From NCBI GenBank assembly GCA_019321725.1, contig CM033107.1, positions 26,403,445-26,467,444 on the forward strand: a DNA stretch of 64,000 nucleotides, given 5' to 3'. Shown piece by piece: positions 52,756-64,000 of the stretch. Position 1 is the first letter of the stretch; every line of letters begins with the position of its first letter. Below the pieces are notes generated by a model. The model did no database searches. It saw only the letters and a program-made list of their open reading frames with translations, and had not been told where the DNA came from. Source of the DNA: Paulownia fortunei. Its lineage: Eukaryota > Streptophyta > Magnoliopsida > Lamiales > Paulowniaceae. The position numbers were made by a program, and so were the translations under genes.

Positions 52756-54824
52756 ATGGCAACGCTTCAGCTTCTACTTCACCCCTCTCACTCTTTTGCC
52801 CTAAATTCTCACACCAACAGCAAATTCTCCACCAATTACCCCATTTTCACACTTAAGCCCCAAAATTGCCACAAATTACCACCCCCCAAATCCTCCACCA
52901 GTGACACCCCCTCCACCACCCGCCGAGGCCGCAAAAAGTCCACCTCCACTACCACGTCACCAACTTCCTCCACGAAAAGATCAAAGCGCCCCAGTAAAAC
53001 AGCTGAATTATCAAATTCCAAAAAAGAAACAGTAGTATCTAAAGAAAGCGACAATGTCAAAGACTTTTCTGATTTCAACGACGGTATCGATTTTCCGTAC
53101 GAAGACCCGCCGTTAGTATGCTGCTTTGGGGCTGCTCAGAAGGAATTTTTGCCTACAGTGAGAATAGCGCCGGAGCAAATGCACCCGGATATTTACTCCC
53201 AATGGAAAATGCTTCAGTGGAATCCGCCCGAGTTCGTGCGGGCCCCTGGGGGCCCACCTTCCAATGTGGCGATTTCTCATGTGAGGCTTGGTGGGCGGGC
53301 GGCATTTATTGGGAAGGTTGGGAGTGATGAGTTTGGTGAGGAATTGGTATTAATGATGAATAAGGAGAAGGTGCAAACACGGGGAGTGAAGTTTGATGAT
53401 AATGCGCGAACTGCATGTAGTTATATGAAAATTAACTTTGAGGAGGGGAAAATGTGGGCGGAGAAGGTTAAGGAATGTGCAGAGGATTCTTTGCTTGGTT
53501 CGGAGTTAAATCTCGCCGTGCTCAAAGAGGTATATGAATGTGAATGTATAGTTAATACTTGAGTGGGATTTGTGATATTTTGTTGAGTTATGCCTTTTGT
53601 GGTTTTGATATGGAAATTGATGTTTTCTTGTTTATACTTTTCTTGGTTGGGTGATGTACAAGATTAAAAGTTGAATTTTGTATTGTTTATCCTATACTGG
53701 GATAAGCTAAGCTGTCGATAATTTGTTTATATTGCTCGACACTTGTTGAATGCTGTTGCTATTGTATTGGTAATGATCTACTTTCGTACTTGGGAGTATA
53801 TTAATATATGAACACGAGTCAATTCTTGAAGATTGTGATAGCATACTGAAGTTGAAATGAGCATTGCTGAATTCAGAGAGATCTATTCATCTATATGTTA
53901 TGCAATTTCACTTTCTGAAGTAGCAGTGTTACACTTGGTTTACTAGTTGCTGAGACTAGCTGTTACCTAATGCTAGGGTGTAGAGAGTATGGGAGGAATC
54001 TTGAATGTATACTACTGGAACTTATCGAGACTCATTGAATGGAGACGTATGTTGATTGCTTGTAAGGTGACTTCAAATATGTGTGGGTTTTCACTGAATT
54101 AATTGTGGTTTTCTTGAATGCTTTCTTGCAGGCCCGAATTTTTCATTTTAATTCTGAAGTCCTGACATCAACTTCTATGCGTTCTACTCTTTTCAAAGCA
54201 ATTGCATGGTCTAAAAAGTTCGGCAGTCTTGTATTTTTTGACTTGAATCTACCATTGCCATTATGGAAATCACGTGATGAGACAAGGGAAGTGATCAAGG
54301 AAGCCTGGGAACAAGCAGACATTATTGAGGTCACAAAGCAAGAATTAGAATTTCTTTTAGATGAAGAACATTACGAGAGAAGAAGAAACTATAGGCCTCA
54401 ATATTATGCTGAGAACTATGAGCAAACCAAGAGACGAAGGGATTATTATCACTATGCTCGTGAGGAAATCTTGCCACTTTGGCATGATCGACTAAAATTC
54501 TTGTTTGTCACAGATGGAACACTTCGGATACATTATTACTCCCCTTCTTTTGATGGAGTGGTGGTTGGTACAGAAGATGTACTCATAACACCATTTACTT
54601 GTGATAGAACTGGTTCTGGTGATGCTGTTGTAGCTGGAATCATGCGGAAGCTGACCACACAACCTGAGATGTTTGAAAATCAAGATATGTTGGAGAGGCA
54701 ACTTCGGTTTGCGATTGCAGCAGGCATAATATCACAGTGGACGATAGGTGCTGTACGAGGTTTTCCCACAGAAAGTGCTACACAAAATCTGAAAGAACAG
54801 GTTTATGTGCCATCAATGTGGTAG
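52756..54824 (+). CDS. FLN1: Fructokinase-like 1, plastid RNA polymerase-associated PfkB protein
   Basis: FLN1 (PAP6) is part of the plastid-encoded RNA polymerase complex in chloroplast nucleoids and is needed for chloroplast development. Two exons (52756-53529, 54132-54824) join in phase into 488 residues. A plastid transit peptide is followed by a Ser/Thr/Lys-rich linker (to about 95). The PfkB fold starts at DPPLVCCFGAAQKEF; the vicinal Cys pair (residues 122-123) corresponds to the pair reported to contact thioredoxin z. Further motifs: APGGPPSNVAISHVRLGGRA, FFDLNLPLPLWKSR, a YYERRRNYRPQYYAENYEQT insertion, and TCDRTGSGDAVVAGIM. The last has GSGD where active sugar kinases have GAGD, in keeping with FLNs reported to lack sugar-kinase activity. 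The C-terminus VYVPSMW matches the family exactly. It differs from FLN2, which is longer. No damage seen. Confidence 0.94.
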
Positions 54825-56758
54825 GTTTAACAGAAGTCAAATCTTAAAACATAATGCTGCTGCTATTAGTTTCCATATGATTCTTTTGCATTCTTCAATA
54901 CTCAAGAATTGATGAATATGCATTGAGGGTGTTTATCGAGATTAGGATTGTGGAGCCCTTCATCTTGATTTTCAGGGCTTGGTACTTCTTGTGTTCTTGC
55001 GTCCATGATTTGCAGGTGGCTTTAGATTTATGTTAAGCATCTTGTAAAACTAGTTATCAGTGTAGTCATTGTTGCACAAGGTATTTGTCATCATCATCCC
55101 TCTTCCTCACGCAGCAAATTGATGGCAGAAGTAAAATGAGCTGTGCTTTATGCCTCAAACAACTCAGCAAGAGTGTCCCAAACATATTTGCTTGAAAATA
55201 TTGACTTATACTGGCTTCGCGAATGTTTGAAGTGAACACCTGAAATACTTGGGCATAAACCCACCCTCAAACAAATTTGCTTGAAGTATTGACTTCATTT
55301 ATTAAATGGTGTTCTGAATCCACTTGGGTCTGGCACAGAAGAATCTTGTGCCTTAAAACTTTTTTGCAAGTATTAATGCAAATCTTGTTCCGTAGCTGTG
55401 AATTGATGCTATAATAATATTTGATACAATAATATAATGTCTCTAGTTGTAACACTAGTATAAGGTATTCTAAAGCATAGTCTTTGCTTTTGTATTGTGT
55501 CCTGTATTAGTGCGCTTGCACATAGCCTTCGACACTGTGCGCGTGTTCGAACAGCACTCAGAAACTTGTTCTTTAAATTCATTTCAGTTCTTAATACAAA
55601 ACTCAGCGTAGTCGCTCCCTTCACCATTCATTTTGTCAGTAATGTGCTTATACATTTTTATCCCCAACTCTCAAGATAGGTATCCCTTTAATGTCAACGA
55701 GATGAGCTAGAATTTCTAAAAGAATATCATTTGGAATTTCTAAAAGAATATCATATGACACTTCATAATACAGATGTCCGAAGGAAGGAATCTTATGAAA
55801 TTGCTGTCCGTCGAGTTTTGCTTTGCTTTTGTCAGGAACGCAATATTGGAAGAAATAATTAACGGCCAGCAACCTAGTTTTATACATGGTTTTGTTCAAG
55901 CCAAAAATGCTGTCTTCCAACCCAAATTAAAATCAAATAGCTTAAGTAATTTTTGGGTTGCTTAAAATCATTATATATCAAACGGCTTAGATAATGTATG
56001 CATTAATTAACATCTGTTTAAACAAACTTTTATGTATTAGTCACATCAAAATTGGGCCTCATAGATAAAGAATTTCTTTTAAATATATTTCCCCTAAAAT
56101 ATAAATGTAGAATTTCAGTTTTGGGGGTGATGTAGTCAAGTTTTCTTCAGCAAGATATTGGAGGATCAAAGAGAGATGTTTAAAGCTATTCTATTATTTT
56201 CCCCATGACCACTGGAAAAACTAAGTACAGGTGATGCTGCATCTAGAGATAAACCTGAAAAAACAGTGAAACGAAAAACATCTCACTAAGTTGTAACAAC
56301 ATCATGAGGGAGTATAAGCAACAGAAATCTTTTGGAACATGTGATGAATTTTCTCTGGTAAGGTTGTTGACAATAATTACATTCTGGAAATAGCCTGCCC
56401 AGCAATATATATTCAACCCTAATGAAGGAAATATGAACCAATGAATCAAATAATCTGTACTTCCCTGTAGCAAAATGTTTTATCTATGCACTCGTTCTTT
56501 TTTGTGTTGTATTTATCGACAAAATGTAACTATCTTTTCCAGAGTCGCCCGACCAACTGTACACCATGACAAGCAAACTCATTCACGGAATAAAAAAGTG
56601 TACAGGTACCTCTCTGATCCCGTTTCCAGCTAATTTTCTGATGGGTGAAAATCCAGTTTCTTGAAGCATTCTGTATCCAGCTACCACTAAAGCAATGCGC
56701 ATGGCGGCGCGTACTTTACAGTTTCAGTTTTCGACTTGAGCCTACTAATAAGAAGAAG
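54825..56758. other. Spacer between convergent FLN1 and O-fucosyltransferase genes
   Basis: This holds two 3' UTRs and no supported gene. A 24-base-period tandem duplication lies at 55711-55754. The open frame crossing it on the minus strand shows no family features. Confidence 0.5.
55711..55754. repeat. Short tandem duplication, 24-base period
   Basis: The 20-base string 'aatttctaaaagaatatcat' occurs at 55711-55730 and again, unchanged, at 55735-55754. Confidence 0.9.
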
Positions 56759-59700
56759 CTATCTTTGTGATGCAACTCTCAGACCAGATCTTCGATCAAT
56801 TTGCTGAAGCTTCATTTGCTCCTGAGATCTGTTACAAACACAACCAGGAAAAGGATTCGCATGGAAGTTCTCCTCTAGTCTTGGCAAAATTCCTGCTTGT
56901 CTAAGGTATGGTGCTCCAATTCTGTTCAAGTGTAGCCTCTTGACCTCTGCCGCGAAATCTTTCCACGAAATAGAGCCATTGTCCAACAAATCTATGAGTC
57001 TCACAAAATTGAACCTGAAAGAAGAAAAAATGTTAAAAATTTAGTTTTAACTCAACAGATAAATATGAAGGGAAGAAGGGGTCAATAACAATTAAAAACC
57101 TGTCAGGGTTTATCGTTCTCCTAAATCCTTCAAACCTCCTGTGCCCCTGCACGGCCTTTGCCATATTCCCATCATACGTGTAAATGAATACATCACTTTC
57201 CAAGGCTATGATGTAGTCTAAGGCAGCAAGACGGTTCTGATAATGCCTGAAGACTTCCAACTCTTCTGGTGTCGCAAGTGTTGAGTGTGAAAAAACGTTT
57301 GGATATTCGGCTCGAAATGCATCCATGCTATTACTACCATAAATTTCACCTGCCACAATGTATATTCTTGTTGAAGTAGGATATCCCATGGCCTTGAGAA
57401 ATAGTGCTGCCTCCCTCGGAGACATCGGGCAGCCCCCTTGCAATCTCTTTTCTTTGCTGTTAATCTCTTTCTCTTTCCAATGCTTAACATTGTACCTCAT
57501 GATACGAAGCTCCTCAGCCTCAACCGCAGTCAAATTATGGCTGCAGCCAGTGAATGCTAGCATGTCTTTCTCATATCTGATGAGAAAGCTATTAGCTGCT
57601 TAGGTAACTTGAGGGAAATTATCAATTCACTAACAAACAACTGTGTGAGATTATTACCTCAGGTGAAGAGCAATATACGGTTCATTATCGTCTCTCAATC
57701 TATCAACCAATTTCTTTCCAAGCTCCTCAATCTCTGGCGTGTAGCGAAGAGCCTCATAGTTTGCACGGCACCTGAGCCTCTGGATAGAGGGAGCTAGGCC
57801 ATTATTTGCAAGTCGTGAGTCTGTATGGGTAAACTTGATTACCTTGTGCTTTTTTAGCAAAGAAAGAATCTCCCCTCTGTAGTAACTAGCCTGTAAACAA
57901 AGAATCTAAATTTAGCTAAAATTCAAGAAACAAACTGCATATATGTGCAGTCCTTATTGATTCTAGACCTTAGACCAAGAGACGGGTGCTTTGTTCTGGG
58001 GCTTCACTGCTGCATACTTTGAAGGCAACTTTTCGACAATCTCTATATCATCTCTTAAAACATCGATAAAATGCCTCCAATCAAAAATATCCTTAAAGTC
58101 ACTGTTTGGAAAAGAAATAAACTCAGAAGGGATCATGAAAAAGAATATTGTACGAACAATAGTGAAGAACCATACCTAGGATCCGTCCAAAAGCTTGCGT
58201 GATCGAGGGAAGGAAGCACAAGAGTGGCATTCATAATCTTTGCTATTGCAACCATATCACATATCTGATGAAATTCCAAATATGAATTGTCAGAAATATT
58301 AGAGTTGACTGGGTAAAATAATGAAAGAAAATAATCTAAATGATGAACTTACTCCTGTTCTCATTTGATTCAGCCCCCCATTGGCATGAACTAGAATATA
58401 ACCATTCGTCGCAGACCCTGTCCCTGAAAGAATTTCAAAGCGCTTGTATTCAGCCAAAATATGTGGACTCAATCACGATCCATTCGTAAGAACAAGATCT
58501 TTCTTGATATCACTGAATCAATATTAGGAAAACAATAAACGTTGACATACTAATGCGATTCCGTGGCCGAGCAATACATTGGTAGAAGTTATCACTATTC
58601 GGTTTCATCCATATTTCTGGTACCTGTGAAAAAGATCCGAGGGAAAAATAAATCTTTTTACTGCATGCATATAATATACTCTATTGCTTAAATATAGCAC
58701 CATGAAATCCACACATTAAGTTTTGAACGTCTCCTTATCAACTCAACTCGGCACTAAAGTGCCAAAAGGTACAAAAAGTTTTAGAAAGTAATTTATGCAT
58801 TATTCTAAAGAAAAATTGTTGACAACTGTAAAAATTGATTGGTGCTGTGAAAAAGACCCTTTTTAAAAGAGAATCCAGGAAAATTAGGAGCTGTTGATCA
58901 ATGAAACACATGGAGAAATACATAGAAGAGAAGATGAAGCGAAATTTGGCTGTGATTTTATGTTTTTTTTTTTTTTGGTTAAATTGAGGAAAAAGTGCAC
59001 AACGGTCAATTAATCATTAGAATTCCACATGGATAGTAAGGGGAATTTGGGTCAAAGGCAACAACGGAAATTTTAACCCTGAATTTGTTGCCACCCACTA
59101 ACCCCTCGTCGTGGGTCAAAAAACAACGGAAAATCAACCAACCTGAAACAAAACCCCGATTAATGCTATTCCCAGGAAACAAAAAACATTCTCCTCCCAT
59201 TATTCAATCTTTGTTGAATATTCAAAAAAATAAATTCCATCACTAAATTTTTTACCAAAAACTCGTTAATGCCAGGAAAAACATAGAAAGTTTCAGAGAA
59301 GTCACCAATAATTACAGTCAATAAATGCCAGGAGTAGAAAATCTAGTAAAAGGTGGAGAATTATATAGGAAACTCAGAAGAACAAAATCTATGAAAATAA
59401 AAAAGCATTAACATGGCCACATCCATTTGACTCCGTAAAACAACTTCGAAAATTCAGCTTCAGTTTGGTCTTAACTCACCGGAAATTCCTTCATCTGCCG
59501 TTTCTGCACAACAGAACTAGAAGATGATTCGGAGTCAAAAACTGCCTTCTGAGCATTGGACGAAAAATCATTCTTGAAATTCTGAATAATCATAATCTCT
59601 TTCTCCGTCCTAACAAAATTCCCGTCGACTTCCGCCGTCCCGCCGCCGCCCATCAACAAAAAAAACTTCAAATAGGCCAAAAACACCACCATCATCAAAA

Positions 59701-60094
59701 GAATCAATAAAACCGTACGACCCATGTGCTTCCTTGACGTCAAAGATTTCAAAAATCCCCGCAAACTCAACACGCATTCTTCCACGCACGAGACCCAATT
59801 TTCAGGCACCCTTTTACGTATCAAGGAGTACCGTACCACCGGATGGAGGTGGTGGTGGTGGAGCGAACTATTTTGTTGGTAAACCCCATCATTACTATAA
59901 CCATGGTACAATGCTTCTGAATCTATATCGCTTTTAGCATGGTCTAAAGCGATGTGCACGTGGTCGGAGGGATTTTCTTTTTCTCGGTCGCTCATCGCGT
60001 CGGCAACGCGGCGCCGTTGGTGAGTGAAGGTGGCTCCTCCATGAATCGGGATGGTATTGGTGGCTGAACTACTTGTGGTTCCGCCGCTTGACAT
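56759..60094 (-). CDS. O-fucosyltransferase-family type II membrane protein
   Basis: Plant proteins of this family are Golgi type II glycosyltransferases; some members (RRTs, CAZy GT106) add rhamnose to rhamnogalacturonan I, so the sugar cannot be assumed to be fucose. Eight exons (60094-59480, 58623-58551, 58423-58353, 58264-58176, 58101-57969, 57890-57658, 57576-57100, 57014-56759) join in phase into 648 residues. The cytoplasmic tail has a His-rich patch (LHHHHLHP). One membrane helix lies at about 126-148 ([20 protein letters not shown]), then a stem. The catalytic region opens with [20 protein letters not shown], the donor-binding Gly-rich motif. The conserved [13 protein letters not shown] and [25 protein letters not shown] and [12 protein letters not shown] motifs follow. 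The C-terminus is basic. All introns are GT..AG. No damage seen. From memory At3g54100, next to FLN1 in Arabidopsis, belongs to this family. Confidence 0.92.
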
Positions 60095-60126
60095 TGCTCG
60101 GAGAAACCCAGAACAAAAATTAAAGC

Positions 60127-60148
60127 AAAAAAAAAAAAAAAAAAAAAA
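60127..60148. repeat. Poly-A/T tract in the O-fucosyltransferase leader
   Basis: About 22 A in a row on the plus strand, i.e. a T tract in the 5' leader of the minus-strand gene, about 35 bases before its ATG. Confidence 0.8.
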
Positions 60149-63100
60149 GAAAATTATAGAAGGAGAGGGAGAAAGAAGGGAAGAGTAATGGCCATGGATG
60201 GGGAACCGTTGCTTTGTTTTGGTGTAGGCATTTCCGTTATATTGTACGGTGGTGAAGGAAAAACAATGTTCCCTTTTACTCTATCAAGAAAGTTGTTTTT
60301 TGTTTACTTGTTTTTCTTACGTTGGAGGAATGGACCGTAATCTAAGGAGCAAACGAAACTACTCACAGAGAGAAGGAGACATAGAGATAGACGGAGAGAG
60401 AGAGAGAGATTCAAGTGATTGGGGTACCAGCCACAGCCACAGCCACAGCCAAGCCTCTGATTTGCTGTTGTTGTTGTTACTTGTTGGTACTCTTCTACTT
60501 CCTGTTATGTTCTAATCCTTTTTATACATAGCATGTGTCAAATGGATAGTCGCTATCATTCGAAAAGATTTTACCTTTTTAAGGTTTGTAATTTGGTAAA
60601 CCTAGGTTGCGTTTTTCAATGGACTCTTTTTAGGTTTATGTTATTTATTTTATTTGGTAAATATTTATTACATTAATAATTGTAATATTTGCCTGGCCAT
60701 TAATAAATCATTAATTTGTCTTTGATAATGAATCCATTGATTTGATAAGAAACTTTAGATGAGATTTTGCAAAAATGAAATTTTATTTATTTTTATATTA
60801 TTATTTTTAATAATGTATTTGTTTGACTCCAAAGGGAGTTCCAAATAAAAGTTTACAAATATTTGAAGAATAATAATAGTTGAGTAATGGAGAAAATAAT
60901 TAGTTAATTAGATGGAAGAATGAAACGTGGAGCTTGTTACATAAGATTGTCAGATTAATGTATATAGCTGTGTTCACTTGGATGGAACTCTTTATTTCCA
61001 CTTTCTCTTTTTGGCAAATAAGTATGGATGCAAATTGATATAAACAAAAGCACATTTTATTTGAAAAATAAATGGTCTTTATATAATTTGAATAAAATTA
61101 ATTTAATAAAAAGTGAGAAAAGAAAGATGAGAGAGGTTTTAAATAAACTAAAATTAATGGGTCTTGCCAAAGTAAAATCACTTGTCAGATTATTTACTGC
61201 TCTTCAATTGTTAATAGTTAATAGTTAATAGAATAAATAATAGTATAGATAGATGTAGATGATTAATAATAATAAAAAAAAATAATTGTGCGTTATTTTC
61301 TTCTCTTATTCTTTTGCATACGCTTATTTTAATTTATTTTATTTTATTTTTTGAGAGATGAAATAATTCAATGTATAATATTTCTAATTGCAATAGGAAT
61401 GAAAAGTTCTGAGTAACATCAATTAAATTGTATTGATGTGTTTCTTTTAGTGTTATACTGAATTTACATATAATCTAATATTCCGAAGGTTGCCGTCTTC
61501 TTGCTTTCTCACTTTGGGACGGCAGAAAGGCTTCTCAAAGAGACAAAAAAGAAAAAAAAATTATATGCAGATGGAAATGGGTATTGAAATAGAAAATAAA
61601 AGGATTATTGAAGTTGAGAATTACTATGCCTTTCTTAGAAAAGCTTAGCTAGAAAACGGAGAAATTTATGTCTAATCCTTTGGTGATAATATTTTCATCC
61701 TTGAAATATTGTACACCTAATCATAGTAACAAATTTTGGATTAAGAAATAATTCGATAATTCTTAAAATTCTTAATTTAGGTATTATTTAAATTAATTTA
61801 AAAAAAATCATAAAATATCATTTACATAATATAAATTTATCACATTACTATTTATGAAAAATATATATGAAATTTCAACGACGACGTATAATAATATCAT
61901 GTTTTATTTTATTTTTCTTTTTTAAATTCAAAGTATTTTGTTACTATACACCTACTATAAGATTGTATTAAAAAAGAATGCAAATCCCCACCCCCACCCC
62001 CACCACCCCCACATTAAAAAAAAAAAAACCACTAATGGTGGAACTAACAAAAATTCATAACCTAATTAATGTTGTGATTGATGACGAAACAATGATATAA
62101 CTCCGTTATCATAAAATTTCTTAAATAGGTTCTCACTTGAAGATAGAGTAGAATGCGTGATTTACTCATCAATACACCATATTTCTAATTTTAGCTGTTT
62201 TGATGTGAGTGAGGCTTAAATTAAATGTATGTTTAAGAAATTTGAGAAATTCATATGTTCAATAATTTTGTTCAAAACCAGATAGTTTTTATTTTTATTT
62301 CTAAAAAAAATAAAAAAATCCTGATTTCTTCTGTAATTTCACCAACCTCAAATTAATGACTCTTATTGACATAGCATAATGCAATATTCTACTATTAGAC
62401 TAGACCTTGTGGAAAGCTTTACATTGATGCCCAGCCCCAAAATTCGACAAAATACAAAATTAATTGAACACATCATTAAAAATAAAAAGTTTTTTTTTTG
62501 TTTTTGTTTTAAATAAAAATGCATAAAACTATAAATACCCTTTAGCCTTTTTTTTTTCCTATATTTATATACTGTTTTTTACAAGTTTTAATATATATTT
62601 TTTTTAAATTTTGTTGTTAATAATTTAACTTGAATTTATAAAGAAACAATAATTTAATTGAATTTGGTTGCGTGCTTCACCACAAAATCAAGTTCCAATC
62701 AAACTTATACACCTATTAACCATAAACTCCAAGGAAATGAATAATATAAACTTTCTTCCTTTAGAATAATGAGATTCTTCCCTTGCCCAGTTGTTTTCCA
62801 TCCTCATTGTACCTTTGAGTAATCGAAACCTTTTCAAGCTAAGCTAAGAAAACAAAAACTTAAAAATAAAAATTCAGACAACATCAATGTGAACACAGGT
62901 TGTATATGTATTGTACTATAACTTATCACCAAAATTAATAAACAAAGACAAATGGGATCCCAAAACCTAGTCAATTTTTATTTTAGTCAACTTTAAATTG
63001 TAAAGTAAAGATCATTGGGTAGTTAGAAAATTCCCAAGACTCGAAAAAAATAATATAAAATCCAAAAAATACTGCAGAAGGCATATATACTCGTACAATT

Positions 63101-64000
63101 CATTATTATTTTTTTGGCCAAAATCCTGGTACAGTTCCAACTGGGGAGATTTGATTTTCAGCCCCACCTGTCACAAAATTGCTGTCGGATTCGGATACAA
63201 TGGTGCATGAATACTAATGTTCTATTTACTAAAAAAATAATAGTATAAATGTAATCAAGATATGATCTTCAATTATGTTATTTAAAATAAGGTTGCTCAT
63301 ATATTTAATCATGGGGCACGTTTTGGAGGTCATCGCACGACTATAAGTTGCAGTATTATCTGTTAGCAATGTGTCCAAATATAAGAGGTTCATCTCTTAG
63401 TGATTAGACATGAACCCTCCAAACATATGAACCTTCTATATTCTCTCTCCTTTTTTTTTTAATAATTAAAAAAAAATGTCGAATTAGGGTTGATAAGATG
63501 TATACGCAAGAACTTGATGGTATTCAGTTGTGTGATTTGAGTAATTTATTACGCTACCAAAACATCATCAATGTAAGTTGTTTAAATTTTAAATATTTGA
63601 ATTTGCTTTTTGTTTTATGACATTATTAGCATATAAATATAGTAAAGAATCTCCTCCTAATGACTGAAATTTCCGGAAACCACCATTTTTTTTGTTGAAA
63701 GGTACAATATTTTATTTTGTAACAATAAGTCAATAACATAATTATTCAATTACAAACAGAATTTCTCAAAAATAAGCTACTAAAGTATTTTAAAAATAAT
63801 TAGGAGATGATTTTATAAACTCCTAAAATAAGATGTTATGACCTCATAAGCTCATTTAGAAAAATTAATAACTTTTTAACTTATTTTTAATTTTAATACA
63901 TTAATTATATAATTGTCATTAATAATATTTTATAAACATCATAGTTTTATTTTATTTAAATATTTAAAAAATTTATTTTTAAAATAAGGTGTGGTATCTT
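60149..64000. other. Promoter of the O-fucosyltransferase gene and intergenic DNA
   Basis: No gene is supported. A (GA)n run lies at about 60391-60408 and a CAGCCA hexamer repeat at 60427-60450; both fall in the upstream region of the minus-strand gene. Further right the DNA is AT-rich, with a C-rich purine/pyrimidine tract (runs of CCCCA) at 61986-62012. Confidence 0.5.

Noticed and set aside
55648..55920. 90-residue minus-strand open frame
   Set aside because: It runs across a tandem duplication, has no family match that I recognise and lies between two 3' UTRs.

Overview
The window is nuclear DNA from a flowering plant, most likely a eudicot. Genes carry GT..AG introns, intergenic DNA is very AT-rich with many short simple repeats, and the protein families are plant ones: a BSK pseudokinase, an intron-bearing HSC70, PAR1, chloroplast-type FBPase, laccase, FLN1 and a plant O-fucosyltransferase-family protein. 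I see no bacterial operon, CRISPR array, tRNA, rRNA, intact transposon or recognisable organelle insertion. Species cannot be fixed from the sequence alone.

Left part (1-19.5 kb). After AT-rich DNA with a decayed coiled-coil gene fragment (about 1.6-2.5 kb), a 10-exon brassinosteroid-signalling kinase gene lies at 6.3-10.6 kb (+) and resembles Arabidopsis BSK5 most. Behind it are a 70-bp direct repeat, a truncated TIM10-like fragment (12.4-12.55 kb, -) and an apparently broken RING-CH membrane E3 ligase gene (13.4-14.5 kb, -).

Middle part (19.5-34.7 kb). An alpha-crystallin/HSP20-like protein of 502 residues (+) has a long leader with three small upstream ORFs. A cytosolic HSP70 (-) has a heat-shock element and TATA box in the right places. 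An AT-rich desert follows, containing a 78-bp tandem repeat, and then a heavily damaged laccase pseudogene (33.0-34.7 kb, +).

Right part (35-60 kb). The order is PAR1 (-), chloroplast FBPase (+, appears pseudogenised), a LisH-domain protein (-), an L-type lectin with a membrane anchor and no kinase (+), FLN1/PAP6 (+) and an O-fucosyltransferase-family protein (-). From memory, Arabidopsis chromosome 3 carries PAR1, plastid FBPase, a ConA-like lectin, FLN1 and an O-fucosyltransferase in the same order at about At3g54040-At3g54100, so this looks like an ancient conserved block. The striking point is that the FBPase in this block carries at least three small indels, including a perfect 7-bp tandem duplication that creates a stop. 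The species would therefore need another plastid FBPase copy for photosynthesis, unless the indels are assembly errors.

I did not find a previously undescribed biological system. The most useful observations are the damaged genes (FBPase, laccase, RING-CH, TIM10), the conserved gene block and the upstream-ORF arrangement of the HSP20-like gene.
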